Shown here one piece after another: positions 44,537 through 54,010 of a DNA stretch of 64,000 bases. The notes beneath the pieces were generated by a model that was not told the origin of the DNA, did no database searches, and saw nothing but the letters and a program-made list of their open reading frames with translations. Location: NCBI GenBank assembly GCA_964017185.1, contig OZ024871.1, forward strand, positions 30,232,488 through 30,296,487. The letters run 5' to 3'. This DNA is from Rugalucina vietnamica. Its lineage: Eukaryota; Mollusca; Bivalvia; Lucinida; Lucinidae. Position 1 is the stretch's first letter. Each line of letters begins with the position of its first letter. The translations under genes were made by a program, and so were the position numbers.

Positions 44537-44775
44537 CATCAGGAAAACGTCCTTGCAATATATCCCTCTTTTATATAGAAAGACTGGGGTTTGCAGGGGT
44601 ATACCTAATTTTCTTATTTTTGATCCAAAACATACATTGTGGGTACTCATTAGAATCGCCTCACTGTATGTTTTGAGCTAAAATATTAAAATATATCCAA
44701 ATTTTTCTAATGAAAATTTACAATATTTACAACTTAAAAAAAAACTGTATAAAATATGGGCACATTTTTGTAATG
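44537..44775. mobile_element. GAACCGCCTC palindromic MITE, copy 5
   Basis: Ends CATCAGGAAAACGTCC / GGCACATTTTTGTAATG, flanked by aaaa on each side. The central palindrome is shortened. Confidence 0.7.
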
Positions 44776-44867
44776 AAAAAGGCAAAATGCACAAAAGAGA
44801 GGCAGACAGAATAAACAGAAGAGCTGCCATGAAGATTAATCAGAGCAGAACCACATTGGGATGGTGA

Positions 44868-45117
44868 CATGTCCGTGAAATGTATACCACTCATATATAG
44901 GAAATGGGGTTAACCGAGGTATTCCTATTTTTCTTATTTTTGATCCAAAACATAGATTGTGGGTACTTGTTAGAACCGCCTCAGAGGTGGTTCTAATGTG
45001 TACCCACTATCAATGTTTTGAGCAAAAATATTAAAAACATCAATTTTTGGGGGGATTATTTTTTTTTAATTTTTTTACAGCTGAAAAAAATTCTCTGTAT
45101 TGCATGTTTTCGGAATG
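44868..45117. mobile_element. GAACCGCCTC palindromic MITE, copy 6
   Basis: Begins near GACATGTCCGTGAAATGTAT; centre GTTAGAACCGCCTCAGAGGT; ends near TTGCATGTTTTCGGAATG. Confidence 0.7.
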
Positions 45118-45181
45118 TCACGTCGATGGTGATATTGTAAACTGGGAAGGTGATGTGATATGACCAACTAGGACAGTTCTA

Positions 45182-45784
45182 AAGGGTGTTAAGAAAGTTC
45201 GTTCCGCAGTTTAACGCATGGTTTGAAAGCATTTTATAAGCAAAAACTAATAAAATGTTGTTTTTTCCATGAATCGGTGGTGTTCTCAGATACAATATAG
45301 CAGTTGAAATGCTGTCTAACGTCGAGTTGCTTCACAGATATATATTTTCTAAGGTTACTATATTTAAAAAATTCCGGAATAATTCGTTTTTCTGGAAAAA
45401 ATTGTAAAATATTTGACATTTGATCTTTCTTCACAGGTTTGTAATTAAAGACATCGCAAAACTTTTAAAAATGGCGAAATAGTAGTCCATCTAGGCTGTA
45501 TTCATCAAATTATAGAGGACTTTTACGCATTTTTCTTAGCATGACAAAAATATTTTCTAGTATACCCCCATTTTTGTGTAAAAGTTCAAGGGTTAGAAAA
45601 TGGGTGCTAGTGTTTGGTGGCCATTTTGTTAATGATCAGGTATCTGATTTAAAACATCTTTGCTATTATCTTTTCATATACATCCAAATTAAAGTCTGGT
45701 TATGTCATAATCTAGTTTTGAAGCATGAAAATCGAGCTATCAGGAAAGCAATTTTTGCGCGGAACGAACTTTCTTAACACCCTT
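45182..45784. mobile_element. TA-flanked MITE with perfect 26-bp inverted ends
   Basis: Left AAGGGTGTTAAGAAAGTTCG then TTCCGC; the right end is its exact complement. TA at 45180-45181 and 45785-45786. 603 bp, no transposase: a young Tc1/mariner-type MITE. Confidence 0.85.
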
Positions 45785-45852
45785 TATGATTTCTTTTTGG
45801 CCCAGGAATATGAATATTTGACAGAATGTGCAATATTCCCCCAGTTGCCAGA

Positions 45853-45927
45853 ACGGACAACGGACAGACGCCGGATCATGGCCATCCTATAAGCTCACCT
45901 TTTGAGCCTTCGGCTCAGGTGAGCTGA
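45853..45927 (+). mobile_element. Helitron-like 3' terminus only
   Basis: Short GGAC-type microsatellite, CCTATAAGCTCACC, hairpin GAGCCTTCGGCTC and the end AGGTGAGCTGA (CTRR-type). No 5' part. It lies between two direct copies of the same host segment (45015-45852 without the MITE, and 45928-46115). Confidence 0.65.
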
Positions 45928-46115
45928 AAACATCAATTTTTTTAGATTAAATTTTTACATCTGAAAAAATCTCTGTATATTGCATGTTTTCGGAATGTCA
46001 CGTGGATGGCAATATTATCAACTGGGAAGGTGATGTGACCAACTAAGACAGTTCTGCCTAGGAATATGATAATTTGACAGAATGTGTAATATTCCCCCGG
46101 TTGCCAGAAGGTAAC
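45928..46115. repeat. Direct duplicate of 45020-45180 plus 45787-45852
   Basis: AACATCAATTTTT, CATGTTTTCGGAATGTCACG, 'caactgggaaggtgatgtga' and 'gaatatgataatttgacag' repeat the earlier copy in order, but without the 603-bp MITE. Confidence 0.8.
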
Positions 46116-46489
46116 TTTGGTCATTTATCAATCTAGAAAATCTCCATACTTGTGTACAACAATATGCAACCATGGCTCATGGGAGGTAACACATCACACT
46201 ACTGACACATTTTTTGAACATCTATTAACACAAATACATGTATTTAATTATAATCAAACTTAAAACTTCATCAAACGTTTTAATGCTCGGCAAAAACTTA
46301 GACCAAACATCCAGAATTGTTGGCATTCAATCATGCTCAGCTGAGTTGAGCACAAAAAATGTTTCATAATCTTGAGAGATGTGTCTCTCTGGAAGAAAAG
46401 TTACCTAATCAGTCATCAAACCGTGATACTGTCTGCAATTGCAAATGATTTTTGTTTGTTTTGAAACTTAACGTCCAAGTCAACAATTT
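46116..46489. other. No gene recognised
   Basis: Includes a piece of the fold-back element (CATGCTCAGCTGAGTTGAGC, about 46334). Confidence 0.4.
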
Positions 46490-46645
46490 TTCAGTCATGT
46501 CGGGACGGAGCCATCGCTTCCTGGGTTTAACCAGTACTGTTGGGAGTTAATGTGTCTTGCTCAAGGACACAACACGGTGCCGCTTGTGGGGATCAAACCC
46601 AAGACCTCTCGATTCGGAGTCCGACGCCCTACCACTACGCTCCAA
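46490..46645 (-). mobile_element. tRNA-derived SINE, minus strand
   Basis: On the minus strand the head reads TTGGAGCGTAGTGGTAGGGC then a B box GGTTTGATCCC (A and B boxes of a pol III promoter), followed by TTGTGTCCTTGAGCAAGACA, a central word shared by widespread V-type and related animal SINEs. A fragment of the same tail recurs near 47770. Confidence 0.65.
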
Positions 46646-46774
46646 ATTGCAGATGAGAAGCACCAGATTTTATATTCCACCGGACTACTCACAGCTGAAA
46701 TCATTACAAGCACAGATCATACTAGATTGTTACAGTTCTTGTGAATGACAATGAATGAAAACTTTTCTGATCTC

Positions 46775-46780
46775 TTTATT
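46775..46780 (-). terminator. MRPS7: Candidate MRPS7 polyadenylation signal
   Basis: AATAAA on the minus strand, 643 bases after the MRPS7 stop codon. If used, the 3' UTR would contain the two MITEs at 46835-47068 and 47118-47353. No nearer AATAAA was noticed. Confidence 0.3.
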
Positions 46781-46834
46781 TGTATATATGTACATCATTG
46801 ACAAACGGCATGTATGGTACATGCCACAACATAT

Positions 46835-47068
46835 GAGCCACCTCGTGGGAAAACCAACAATGTGGTTTCCGAACAGGTCCGACACAAACCGGCCTGTACA
46901 AGCACAGAAAAGAGCTAGAAGCTTGAAATTTCAGATTTAAGTAGAAGAGGAATTGTACTATCCGAGTAGTGAAAACAAAGGCGATGATCAGCTTCGCGGT
47001 TACCGCGAAGCTGATCTGCGTCTTTGTTTTCGCCTATGCAGATTGTTGGTTTTCCCATGAGGCGGCTC
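46835..47068. mobile_element. GAGCC hairpin MITE
   Basis: GAGCCACCTCGTGGGAAAAC...GTTTTCCCATGAGGCGGCTC; flanked by atat on both sides; core CAGCTTCGCGGT / ACCGCGAAGCTG perfect. Confidence 0.9.
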
Positions 47069-47117
47069 ATATTAATTTTTCCACAACATATTTGAGCCAC
47101 ATTTCCACAACATATTT

Positions 47118-47353
47118 GAGCCGCCGCATGGGAAAAACAACAATATGCATATGCGAAAACAAAGACAAAGATCAGCTTCGCAGTAACTGCGAAGCTGATC
47201 AGTGCCTTTGTTTTTGCTACATGGATAGTGTGATTCCTCTTCTACTTATATCCAAAGTTTCAAGCTTCTAGCTTTATTCTGTGACTGTACAGCCTGGTTT
47301 GTGTCGGACCTGGTCAGAAACCCAAAATTGTTGGTTTTCTCATGCACAGGCTC
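47118..47353. mobile_element. GAGCC hairpin MITE
   Basis: GAGCCGCCGCATGGGAAAAA at the left; GTTTTCTCATGCACAGGCTC at the right; attt on both sides; core CAGCTTCGCAGT / ACTGCGAAGCTG perfect. Confidence 0.9.
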
Positions 47354-47422
47354 ATTTTTTAGTTCATGCAGGATCACAGCACTTTCTCTACATATCAACA
47401 ATGTCCAACTACGTGGCATATG

Positions 47423-47503
47423 CTAGGTCCATCTGAAGTGAGCATATGCTTTGTTAGCTTCACACAGTTTATGTAACTCAATCTTCCTCTGTATGGTCTT
47501 GCC
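47423..47503 (-). CDS. MRPS7: MRPS7 last exon
   Basis: Acceptor CCTTTTCCAG; encodes GKTIQRKIELHKLCEANKAY then AHFRWT and TAG. Starts in phase 0. Confidence 0.93.
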   Translation of the reverse strand, partial: GKTIQRKIELHKLCEANKAYAHFRWT

Positions 47504-50500
47504 CTGGAAAAGGTAACGCACAACGTCATGAAAAAAATTGGATTTTTGCATATGTGAAAACAAAATGTGCAGATCACTGCACAGCTGATCAACACCTTTG
47601 TTTTTACTACACGGATAGTACAATTCCTCTTCCATATTAATTCAATATCCAAAATTTCACACTTCTATCCTGCTTCTGTGACTGTACATGTCGATTTGTG
47701 TCAAAACTGGTCGGAAACCCTGAAAACTGGTTTTCTCACATGGCATGAAATATTTTCCAATCAACAGTTCTTCAGTCATGATGGGATGGAGCCAATAAAT
47801 ATTTAACCAGGTCCTGAGGTTATAAAACTTTTTTCATGCTCAACTCAGCTGAAATTAAAATTTAAACTGCTAATAAATTCCCAAAATAGCTCAAATAAAT
47901 TGAAATTTCAGGTTTAGTTGACCAAAGCCAGTAATTTATCCTGCTAATAAATGAGCCGCCTCATGGGAAAACCAACAATCTGCATAGGCGAAAACAAAGG
48001 CGCAGATCAGCTTCGCGGTAACCGCGAAGCTGATCAGCGCCTTTGTTTTCACTACTCGGATAGTACAATTCCTCCTTTACTTAACTCCAAAATTTCAAGC
48101 TTCTAGCCTGCTTCTGTAGCTGTACAGGCCGGTTTGTGTCAGACCTGTTCGGAAACCACATTGTTGGTTTTTCCACGAGGTAGCTCAAATGTTAAAATGT
48201 CAACAATTGTTGGCATTTTAACATTTATGAGCAGAATAAACTTTAGTCTCTGAGCTGTGGATGAAAAAAGGTTTTATAACCTGGGGGCCAGAATCCTTGG
48301 GAATTTTACAACTGAGGACCCAACACAGCAGTGATGAGGTTTGAACCATTTTCTACTACTAGGTTACCTAGTTCATATAAGTTATGAAAAAGTCACATCA
48401 TTACAAAATTACCATGTCTGATTGTTCAGTATTATGGTAAGTAGATGCTTCGCCTTTGATAAATAAGTTGAAATGGTGTCAAAAGGTCCACATTAGCCAA
48501 TCGAGGCCATACCTTAATAGTCAGATAACACAGCTACAAAGTTCCTTGACAAGGCCCTGAGGTTATAAAACTTTTTTCATGCTCAACTCAGCTGAGCATG
48601 AAATTTAAACTGCTCATAACTACTGAAATAACCAAAATTGGATGAAATTTCAGGGTAAGATTGCCAAAGCCTGTAATTTATCCTTCTGATAAATGTTAAA
48701 ATACCAACACTTGTTGGCATTTTAACATTTATGAGCAGGATAAATTTTAGTCTCAGCTGAACTGAGCATGAAAAAAAGTTTTATAGCCTGGGGGCCAGAA
48801 TCCTTGGGAATTTTTAAAATTGAGGACCCAACACAGGGTGATGAGGTTTGAACACAGTCACATCATTACAAAATTACCATCTGCTTTGTTCAGTATTATG
48901 ATATGTAGATGCTTTCATAATTAAAATTCTTTGATGAATAAGTTGAATTGTTGTCAAAAGGTCCACATTAGCCAATCAAGGCCATACCTTAATGGTCAGA
49001 TAACAAAGTCACAAAGTTCCTTGACAAGGCCCCCATAGGAAAAGATGTCTGTGAAATGTATACCGCCTTAAACCCCACTTTTATACAGAAAAACTGGGGT
49101 TGGCAACTTGGCAGGGGTATACCTATTTTACTTATTTTTGTTCCAAAACAAAGATTGTAGGTACTCGAGGCAGTTCTAACGTGTACTCACAATCTATGTT
49201 TTGAGCAAAAATATAAAAAAATAACTAAATTTTTCTGATGAAATTTTCATTTTTTAAAGACAGAAAAAAAATCTCTGTATTTTGCCTGGGCAAGTTTTCG
49301 TAATGGCCCCAGAGAGGATGATCACTACTACTTAGTGCACATTTCTTAAGCTATTAATTGAAAAATGATTTTCTTGACTCAGAGGGAAGAAAAAGATTAG
49401 AAATATTTTATATTCATATTTGCTCAACAGAAATGTGTGAAAATGTTAACCCCTTTTACAGAATCTTTACACAACACCAACCAATCTTTTATCACCAGAA
49501 TATCTAAATTCATATATGAGCCATGTCATGATAAAAACAAGATTAGTGCATATGCGAAAACAAAGGCACAGATCAGCTGTGCAGTAACTGCACAGCTGAT
49601 CAGCACCCTTATTTTTGCTACACAGAAATAGTACAATCCCTTTTCTTGTTAAATAAAAAATTTGAAGCTTTTAACTCTCTTCTGAGACTAAAAGCCTGTT
49701 CATATCAGACCTGGACCTAGTCGGTAAATAGCTATTCATAGCTAATGTTATAAATGCTTAAACTACCCGACTTAAAATAAATTTTGACTTTATTTTGACT
49801 TTAGACTAACAATCCCCCCCCCTCCACACACACACACACAAAAATGGCTCATATAACACAGTTCTTGTTCTCACCCTATTATTATAAGTATCTATTATCT
49901 CTCTAGCTAGACTGTCATATATTCTGATATCATCATCTTTCTTCTGAGCACTCTCTTTTAACCATTTCATTGACTTTCGGAGCTGTACATTTGGCCGACA
50001 GGGAATTGGTACCTGAAGTCAAAACGAAATAGCAACTTCATGAGAAAACATGACTTTTGGCCTATGCAAAAACAAAGGCATAGATCAGCTTAGCAGTAAC
50101 TGATCAGCACCTTTGTTTTCGCTACACAGATAGTACAATTTCTCTTCTACTTATATCCAAAATTTCAAGCAACTAGCATTCTTTTGTTACTGTACAGGCC
50201 GGTTTGTGTCAGACTTGGTTGGGAACCACGAAGACCGTTTTTCCCCACATCTTGGCTCAAATAAAAAACCAGAGGACCAATGGTCCTGTAAACGCTCACC
50301 TGAGATCTGCTGCATATACATGTACCAATAAACATGTTTGAATATTATGGTATTTAATCCCAGTGCAGGGGCAGATGAAGCCCTTGGGCCATTTTCTTTT
50401 TCAGAATAATCAATATTTGTCCATTTGCCAATTTCCTGCTGGCTTTTTCCTTAATTCAAATGACAATTTAACAGTTATTCCCATTCCAATGCATTGGCAA

Positions 50501-53228
50501 CCCATGTTGACCTTGCCATAAACTGGGTCAAGGTCATCACAGGGTCATGATTTATATATACATTGTAGTACTTGAGCCATCGATGCTTCAAGCCAAGTTT
50601 CGTTGAAATCGGTCCACTGGTTCCAGAGAAGAAGATTTTTGAAAGATTTTTACCATATATGGGCATGGCGGCCATCTTGGTCATGTGACCTGGATTATTT
50701 ATATACACATTGGTTACCCCTTCCTATTGATGCTTTACATAAAATTTGGCTTTGATTGATCAAGCGGTTTCAGAGGAGAAGACGTTTGAATATTATGAAG
50801 ATATACATGTATATTGCCCCGGGGTGGGGGCACATGAGCCCCTGGGGTCCATTTTTTTTTCAGAATCATTAATATTCAGTCCTACATTTTAAAAGTTTTC
50901 CCCATTCAAATGCATTGGCGACCTATGTTGACCTTGCTGTAAAATAGGTCAAGGTCATCACAGGGTCATAATTTATATTCACATTGTAGTGCTTGAGCCA
51001 TTGATGCTTCATGCCAATTTTCGTTGAAATCGGTCCACTGGTTTGGGAGAAGAAGATTTTTGAAGGGTTTTTACCATATATGGGCATGGCGGCCATCTTG
51101 GTCATGTGACCTAGATTTCTTATAAACACATTGGTTCCCCCTTCCTATAGATGCCTCATATAAAATTTGGCTTTGATTGGCCAAGCGGTTTCAGAGGAGA
51201 AGATCTTTGAAATTGTGGATGGACGGACGGACGGACGGACGGACGACGGACGGACGCCGGATCATGGCCATCCTATAAGCTCACCTTGTGAGCCTAATGG
51301 CTCAGGTGAGCTAAAAACACTAGCATTGACACAAGAAGAAAACAAAACAGTTGTTGGCATTTTAACATTTATAAGCAGGATAAATTACAGGATTTGATTA
51401 TCTAAACCTAAAATTTCAATTTATTTGGGCTATTTTGACATTTATGAGCAGATCAAATTTTATAATCAGCTGAGTTGAGCATGAAAAAAGTTTTATAACC
51501 TCGGGGCCAGGTGGTCAGTATAAGTCGGTAACTCCAACCTATCTATTTCTAAGAAATGAGCCGCCTCGTGGGAAAACCAACAATGTGGTTTCCGAACAGG
51601 TCCGACACAAACCGACCTGTACAAGCACAGAAGCAGGCTAGAAGCTTGAAATTTTGGAGTTAAGTAGAGGAGGAATTGCACTATCCGAGTAGGCGAAAAC
51701 CAAGGCGCTGATCAGCTTCGCGGTTACCACGAAGCTGATCTGCGCCTTTGTTTTCGCCTATGCAGATTGTTGGTTTTCCCATGGGGCGGCTCAAATTCTA
51801 AGGACACAGTCAACATACCTGATAGGTGGTACCACCTTTTCTAACCTTCTCAGTTGTCAGTAAAGGTTTCCCATTTTCTATAGCTTGGAGTACAACTCTG
51901 ATAGGATCTAGCTCTAATGTTGGTTTGGTATCTACGTCAGCTTTGTGGTATTTCTCCACCTGTATATGCTTTATATTTTCAAGTGTCTGAAAGTAACAAT
52001 AAAATGGGCTATAACATGAGAAATTTTGCATCGAAAGAAAAGGCCTGCATAAACCATGCAGGTGATACGCCCCTTTGTTTTTGCAACATAAATTGTACAA
52101 CTAGGCTACAGTACTGCTTAAATCTATAAAATATAGAGCCTGAAAGCCACTGTTTGCAGCTATAATATATAGCAGTTATGCAACTACCTAAATGTAGCTA
52201 GCTTTTAACTGAAATCCCAAAGGACAGATCTAGTCACAATAGTATACAATTTATGTAAAACCAGGCTAGAGCAGCAGAATGTCTGTAAAGTAATGAAGCC
52301 AATAGACTCACTTTATTACCATTCGATTGGTACTCACATCCGGCACATTTCATGAAAATATTTCTACTACCATTCTTTGTCTTTGGCTGATTTAGTTAAT
52401 GGTGAAAGAAATGTACACTTATTAGTAGTAACCCTTCCTCTGTGAGGCTTGCCCATAAACAGTGTGACTAGGATAATTGACCATTCTGACATAACCTCCT
52501 TATCTGTTGTCTCAAAAACAACAATTTTAACATCTTAAAATCCACATACCCTTGCCAATATCTTTCTGGCTGTCTTTTTGTCACCACGTTCCATAAGCGT
52601 ATTGACTAACTTGCTGAAAAAAAAAGAAAATCTAATTGAGCCACCACATCAGAAAACCAACAATTTGCATATGCGAAAACAAAGGCGCAGATAGACAGCC
52701 AAATGCTAAGCACTCCAGGCACTAGACTGAAGTAGTGCTGATTAGATGTTGACTTTGATATACACTGCATTGTGATTTAATGCTTTAGATGTAGTATAAA
52801 ATGTGCTACATCATGAGGAAAACCTTGAAAGGTCTTCAGAAATTTTCCCAAACACATGCTGTTATTACACAATGTCCTGTAAAAACCATAAAAAATTTGA
52901 GCCGCCTCATGAGAAAACCAACAATCTGCATATGCAAAAACAAAGACGCAGATCAGCTTCGCGGTAACCTGTAAGTCTGTACAGCCTAATTTGTGTCAGA
53001 CCTGTTCAGAAACCACATTGTTGGTTTTCCCATGAGGTGGCTCATTTACCAACTTACTTCAGAACTGGGTCATAATCGGCAAATGTAGATTCATCAGTTT
53101 TCGCAGCCTTTATCTTGGAGAATTTACGCGGATCACTTTCTCGGAGTGGCTGTTCAAGTTCCTCTTTACTGATTGTTGGATCAAGATAATCAGAACTGTA
53201 GGTAACACTTCTCACAGGGCCTAAACTG
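47423..53228 (-). CDS. MRPS7: Mitochondrial ribosomal protein uS7m (MRPS7), exons 2-6, 5' partial
   Basis: Join (minus) 53228-53058, 52613-52550, 51986-51819, 50012-49875, 47503-47423. All junctions are GT..AG and in phase, giving about 207 residues to the TAG stop. The vertebrate protein is about 242 residues, so roughly 25-35, mostly the mitochondrial targeting peptide, should be in a missing first exon. Order of landmarks: VRSVTYSSDYLDPTISKEEL, DPVLNKLVNTLMERGDKKTA, TLENIKHIQVEKYH, GGTTYQVPIPCRP, MKWLKESAQKK and the conserved C-terminus CEANKAYAHFRWT. uS7m binds the 3' domain of the mitochondrial small rRNA. Introns are packed with MITEs, a Helitron-like element and duplications; the array in front of exon 2 is made from its own exon. 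Confidence 0.93.
47527..47745. mobile_element. GAGCC hairpin MITE, subfamily B, decayed ends
   Basis: Contains 'ggatttttgcatatg', 'cggatagtacaattcctctt' and 'gtcggaaaccctgaaaactg' in family order; ends are degraded. It reaches to about 25 bases from the last MRPS7 acceptor. Confidence 0.65.
47815..48545. repeat. Duplicated segment with fold-back element, copy 1
   Basis: Holds a fold-back: ATAAAACTTTTTTCATGCTC on the left answers GATGAAAAAAGGTTTTATAA on the right, around a centre AACAATTGTTGGCATT. The centre is interrupted by a GAGCC MITE. It then continues 'gggggccagaatccttggg' to 'ttccttgacaaggccc'. Repeated in tandem at 48548-49033. Confidence 0.8.
47953..48186. mobile_element. GAGCC hairpin MITE with empty site 750 bp away
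   Basis: GAGCCGCCTCATGGGAAAAC ... GTTTTTCCACGAGGTAGCTC, aaat on both sides. The sister segment at about 48703 reads CTGATAAATGTTAAAAT without the element: a single AAAT in the empty site proves a 4-bp duplication. Confidence 0.92.
48548..49033. repeat. Duplicated segment with fold-back element, copy 2
   Basis: Tandem copy of 47815-48545 lacking the MITE. The fold-back is nearly complete: CATGCTCAACTCAGCTGAGC on the left and CAGCTGAACTGAGCATG on the right. Confidence 0.8.
49034..49305. mobile_element. GAACCGCCTC palindromic MITE, copy 7
   Basis: Ends CATAGGAAAAGATGTCTGTG and GCCTGGGCAAGTTTTCGTAATG less two bases; gccc at 49030-49033 and 49306-49309 suggests a 4-bp target duplication. Confidence 0.75.
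49518..49738. mobile_element. GAGCC hairpin MITE, diverged
   Basis: GAGCCATGTCATGATAAAAA at the left; core GATCAGCTGTGCAGT / AACTGCACAGCTGATC perfect; right end degraded. Confidence 0.75.
49875..50012 (-). CDS. MRPS7: MRPS7 exon 5
   Basis: Acceptor CGTTTTGACTTCAG, donor GTGAGA. 46 codons in phase 0: VPIPCRPNVQLRKSMKWLKE then SAQKKDDDIRIYDSLAREII and DTYNNR. Confidence 0.93.
50037..50258. mobile_element. GAGCC hairpin MITE, subfamily B, diverged
   Basis: 'tttggcctatgcaaaaac' to 'gaagaccgtttttcccc' and CTTGGCTC; one hairpin arm largely deleted. It begins 25 bases upstream of MRPS7 exon 5. Confidence 0.7.
50269..51314 (+). mobile_element. Helitron-like (pearl-type) element, about 1.05 kb
   Basis: 5' end CCAGAGGACCAATGGTCCTG; two tandem modules of about 430 bp, each with TTGACCTTGC...GGTCAAGGTCAT, 'gcggccatcttggtcatg' and 'aaatttggctttgattg'; a GGAC microsatellite at 51218-51245; hairpin GAGCCTAATGGCTC and end AGGTGAGCTAA. 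Intron 4-5 side of MRPS7 exon 5. No protein. Confidence 0.8.
51350..51515. repeat. Fold-back element, half copy
   Basis: TTGTTGGCATTTTAACATTT and TCAGCTGAGTTGAGCATG with GTTTTATAACC, as in 48548-49033. Confidence 0.7.
51558..51792. mobile_element. GAGCC hairpin MITE next to an MRPS7 donor site
   Basis: GAGCCGCCTCGTGGGAAAAC ... GTTTTCCCATGGGGCGGCTC with aaat on both sides. It ends 26 bases inside the intron from the exon 4 donor (51819). Confidence 0.92.
51819..51986 (-). CDS. MRPS7: MRPS7 exon 4
   Basis: Acceptor GTTACTTTCAG, donor GTATGT. 56 codons, phase 0 at both ends: TLENIKHIQVEKYHKADVDT then KPTLELDPIRVVLQAIENGK, PLLTTEKVRKGGTTYQ. Confidence 0.94.
51987..52549 (-). other. MRPS7 intron 3-4
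   Basis: Little structure. A piece near 52040-52100 ('gcctgcataaaccatgcagg', 'acgcccctttgtttttgc') looks like a degraded GAGCC-type MITE core. Confidence 0.4.
52550..52613 (-). CDS. MRPS7: MRPS7 exon 3
   Basis: Acceptor TTTTTTTTTCAG, donor GTATGT. The first base completes Asn split from exon 2; then KLVNTLMERGDKKTARKILA and R. Confidence 0.93.
52638..52692. mobile_element. GAGCC MITE, left end only
   Basis: GAGCCACCACATCAGAAAAC to CAAAGGCGCAGAT, then unrelated sequence. Confidence 0.75.
52899..53043. mobile_element. GAGCC MITE, internally deleted
   Basis: GAGCCGCCTCATGAGAAAAC ... GTTTTCCCATGAGGTGGCTC with attt on both sides; 145 bp, missing one hairpin arm. It ends 14 bases from the exon 2 donor at 53058. 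Confidence 0.9.
53058..53228 (-). CDS. MRPS7: MRPS7 exon 2
   Basis: Acceptor TTTTTTCAGCAG is a tandem NAGNAG; 53228 assumes the first AG, 53225 the second, a one-residue difference. Encodes SSLGPVRSVTYSSDYLDPTI, SKEELEQPLRESDPRKFSKI, KAAKTDESTFADYDPVL and two bases of Asn. Donor GTAAGT. Confidence 0.93.
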
Positions 53229-54010
53229 CTGAAAAAATGTAAGATAATCAGAACTGTAGGTAACACTTCTCACAGGGCCTAAACTGCTGAAAGAAAAGTA
53301 TGATAATCAGAACTGTAGGTAACACTTCTCACAGGTCCTAAACTGCTGAAAGAAATGCAAGATAATCAGAACTGTAGGTAACACTTCTCACAGGGCCTAA
53401 ACTGCTGAAAGAAATGTAAGATAATCAGAACTGTAGGTAACACTTCTCACAGGGCCTAAACTGCTGAAAGAAATGTATGATAATCAGAACTGTAGGTAAC
53501 ACGTCTCACAGGGCCTAAACTGCTGAAAGAAATGTATGATAATCAGAACTGTAGGTAACACTTCTCACAGGGCCTAAACTGCTGAAAGAAATGTATGATA
53601 ATCAGAACTGTAGGTAACTCTTCTCACAGGGCCTAAACTACTGAAAGAAATGTAAGATAATCAGAACTATAGGTAAAACTTCTCACAGGGCCTAAACTGC
53701 TGAAAGAAATATATGATAATCAGAACTGTAGGTAACACTTCTCACAGGGCCTAAACTGCTGTAAGAAATGTATGATAATCAGAACTGTAGGTAACACTTC
53801 TCACAGGGCCTAAACTGCTGAAAGAAATGTAAGATAATCAGAACTATAGGTAAAACTTCTCACAGGGCCTAAACTACTGAAAAAATGTAAGATAATCAGA
53901 ACTATAGGTAAAACTTCTCACAGGGCCTAAACTGCTGAAAGAAATATATGATAATCAGAACTGTAGGTAACACTTCTCACAGGGCCTAAATTGCTGAAAG
54001 AAATGTAAGA
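53185..54010. repeat. 59-bp satellite derived from MRPS7 exon 2, block 1
   Basis: Fourteen units of 58-60 bp, each GATAATCAGAACTGTAGGTA, ACACTTCTCACAGGGCCTAA, ACTGCTGAAAGAAATGTA. On the minus strand a unit is the acceptor TTTCTTTCAGCAG plus the start of exon 2 (SLGPVRSVTYSSDY). The first unit is the exon itself. Confidence 0.95.
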
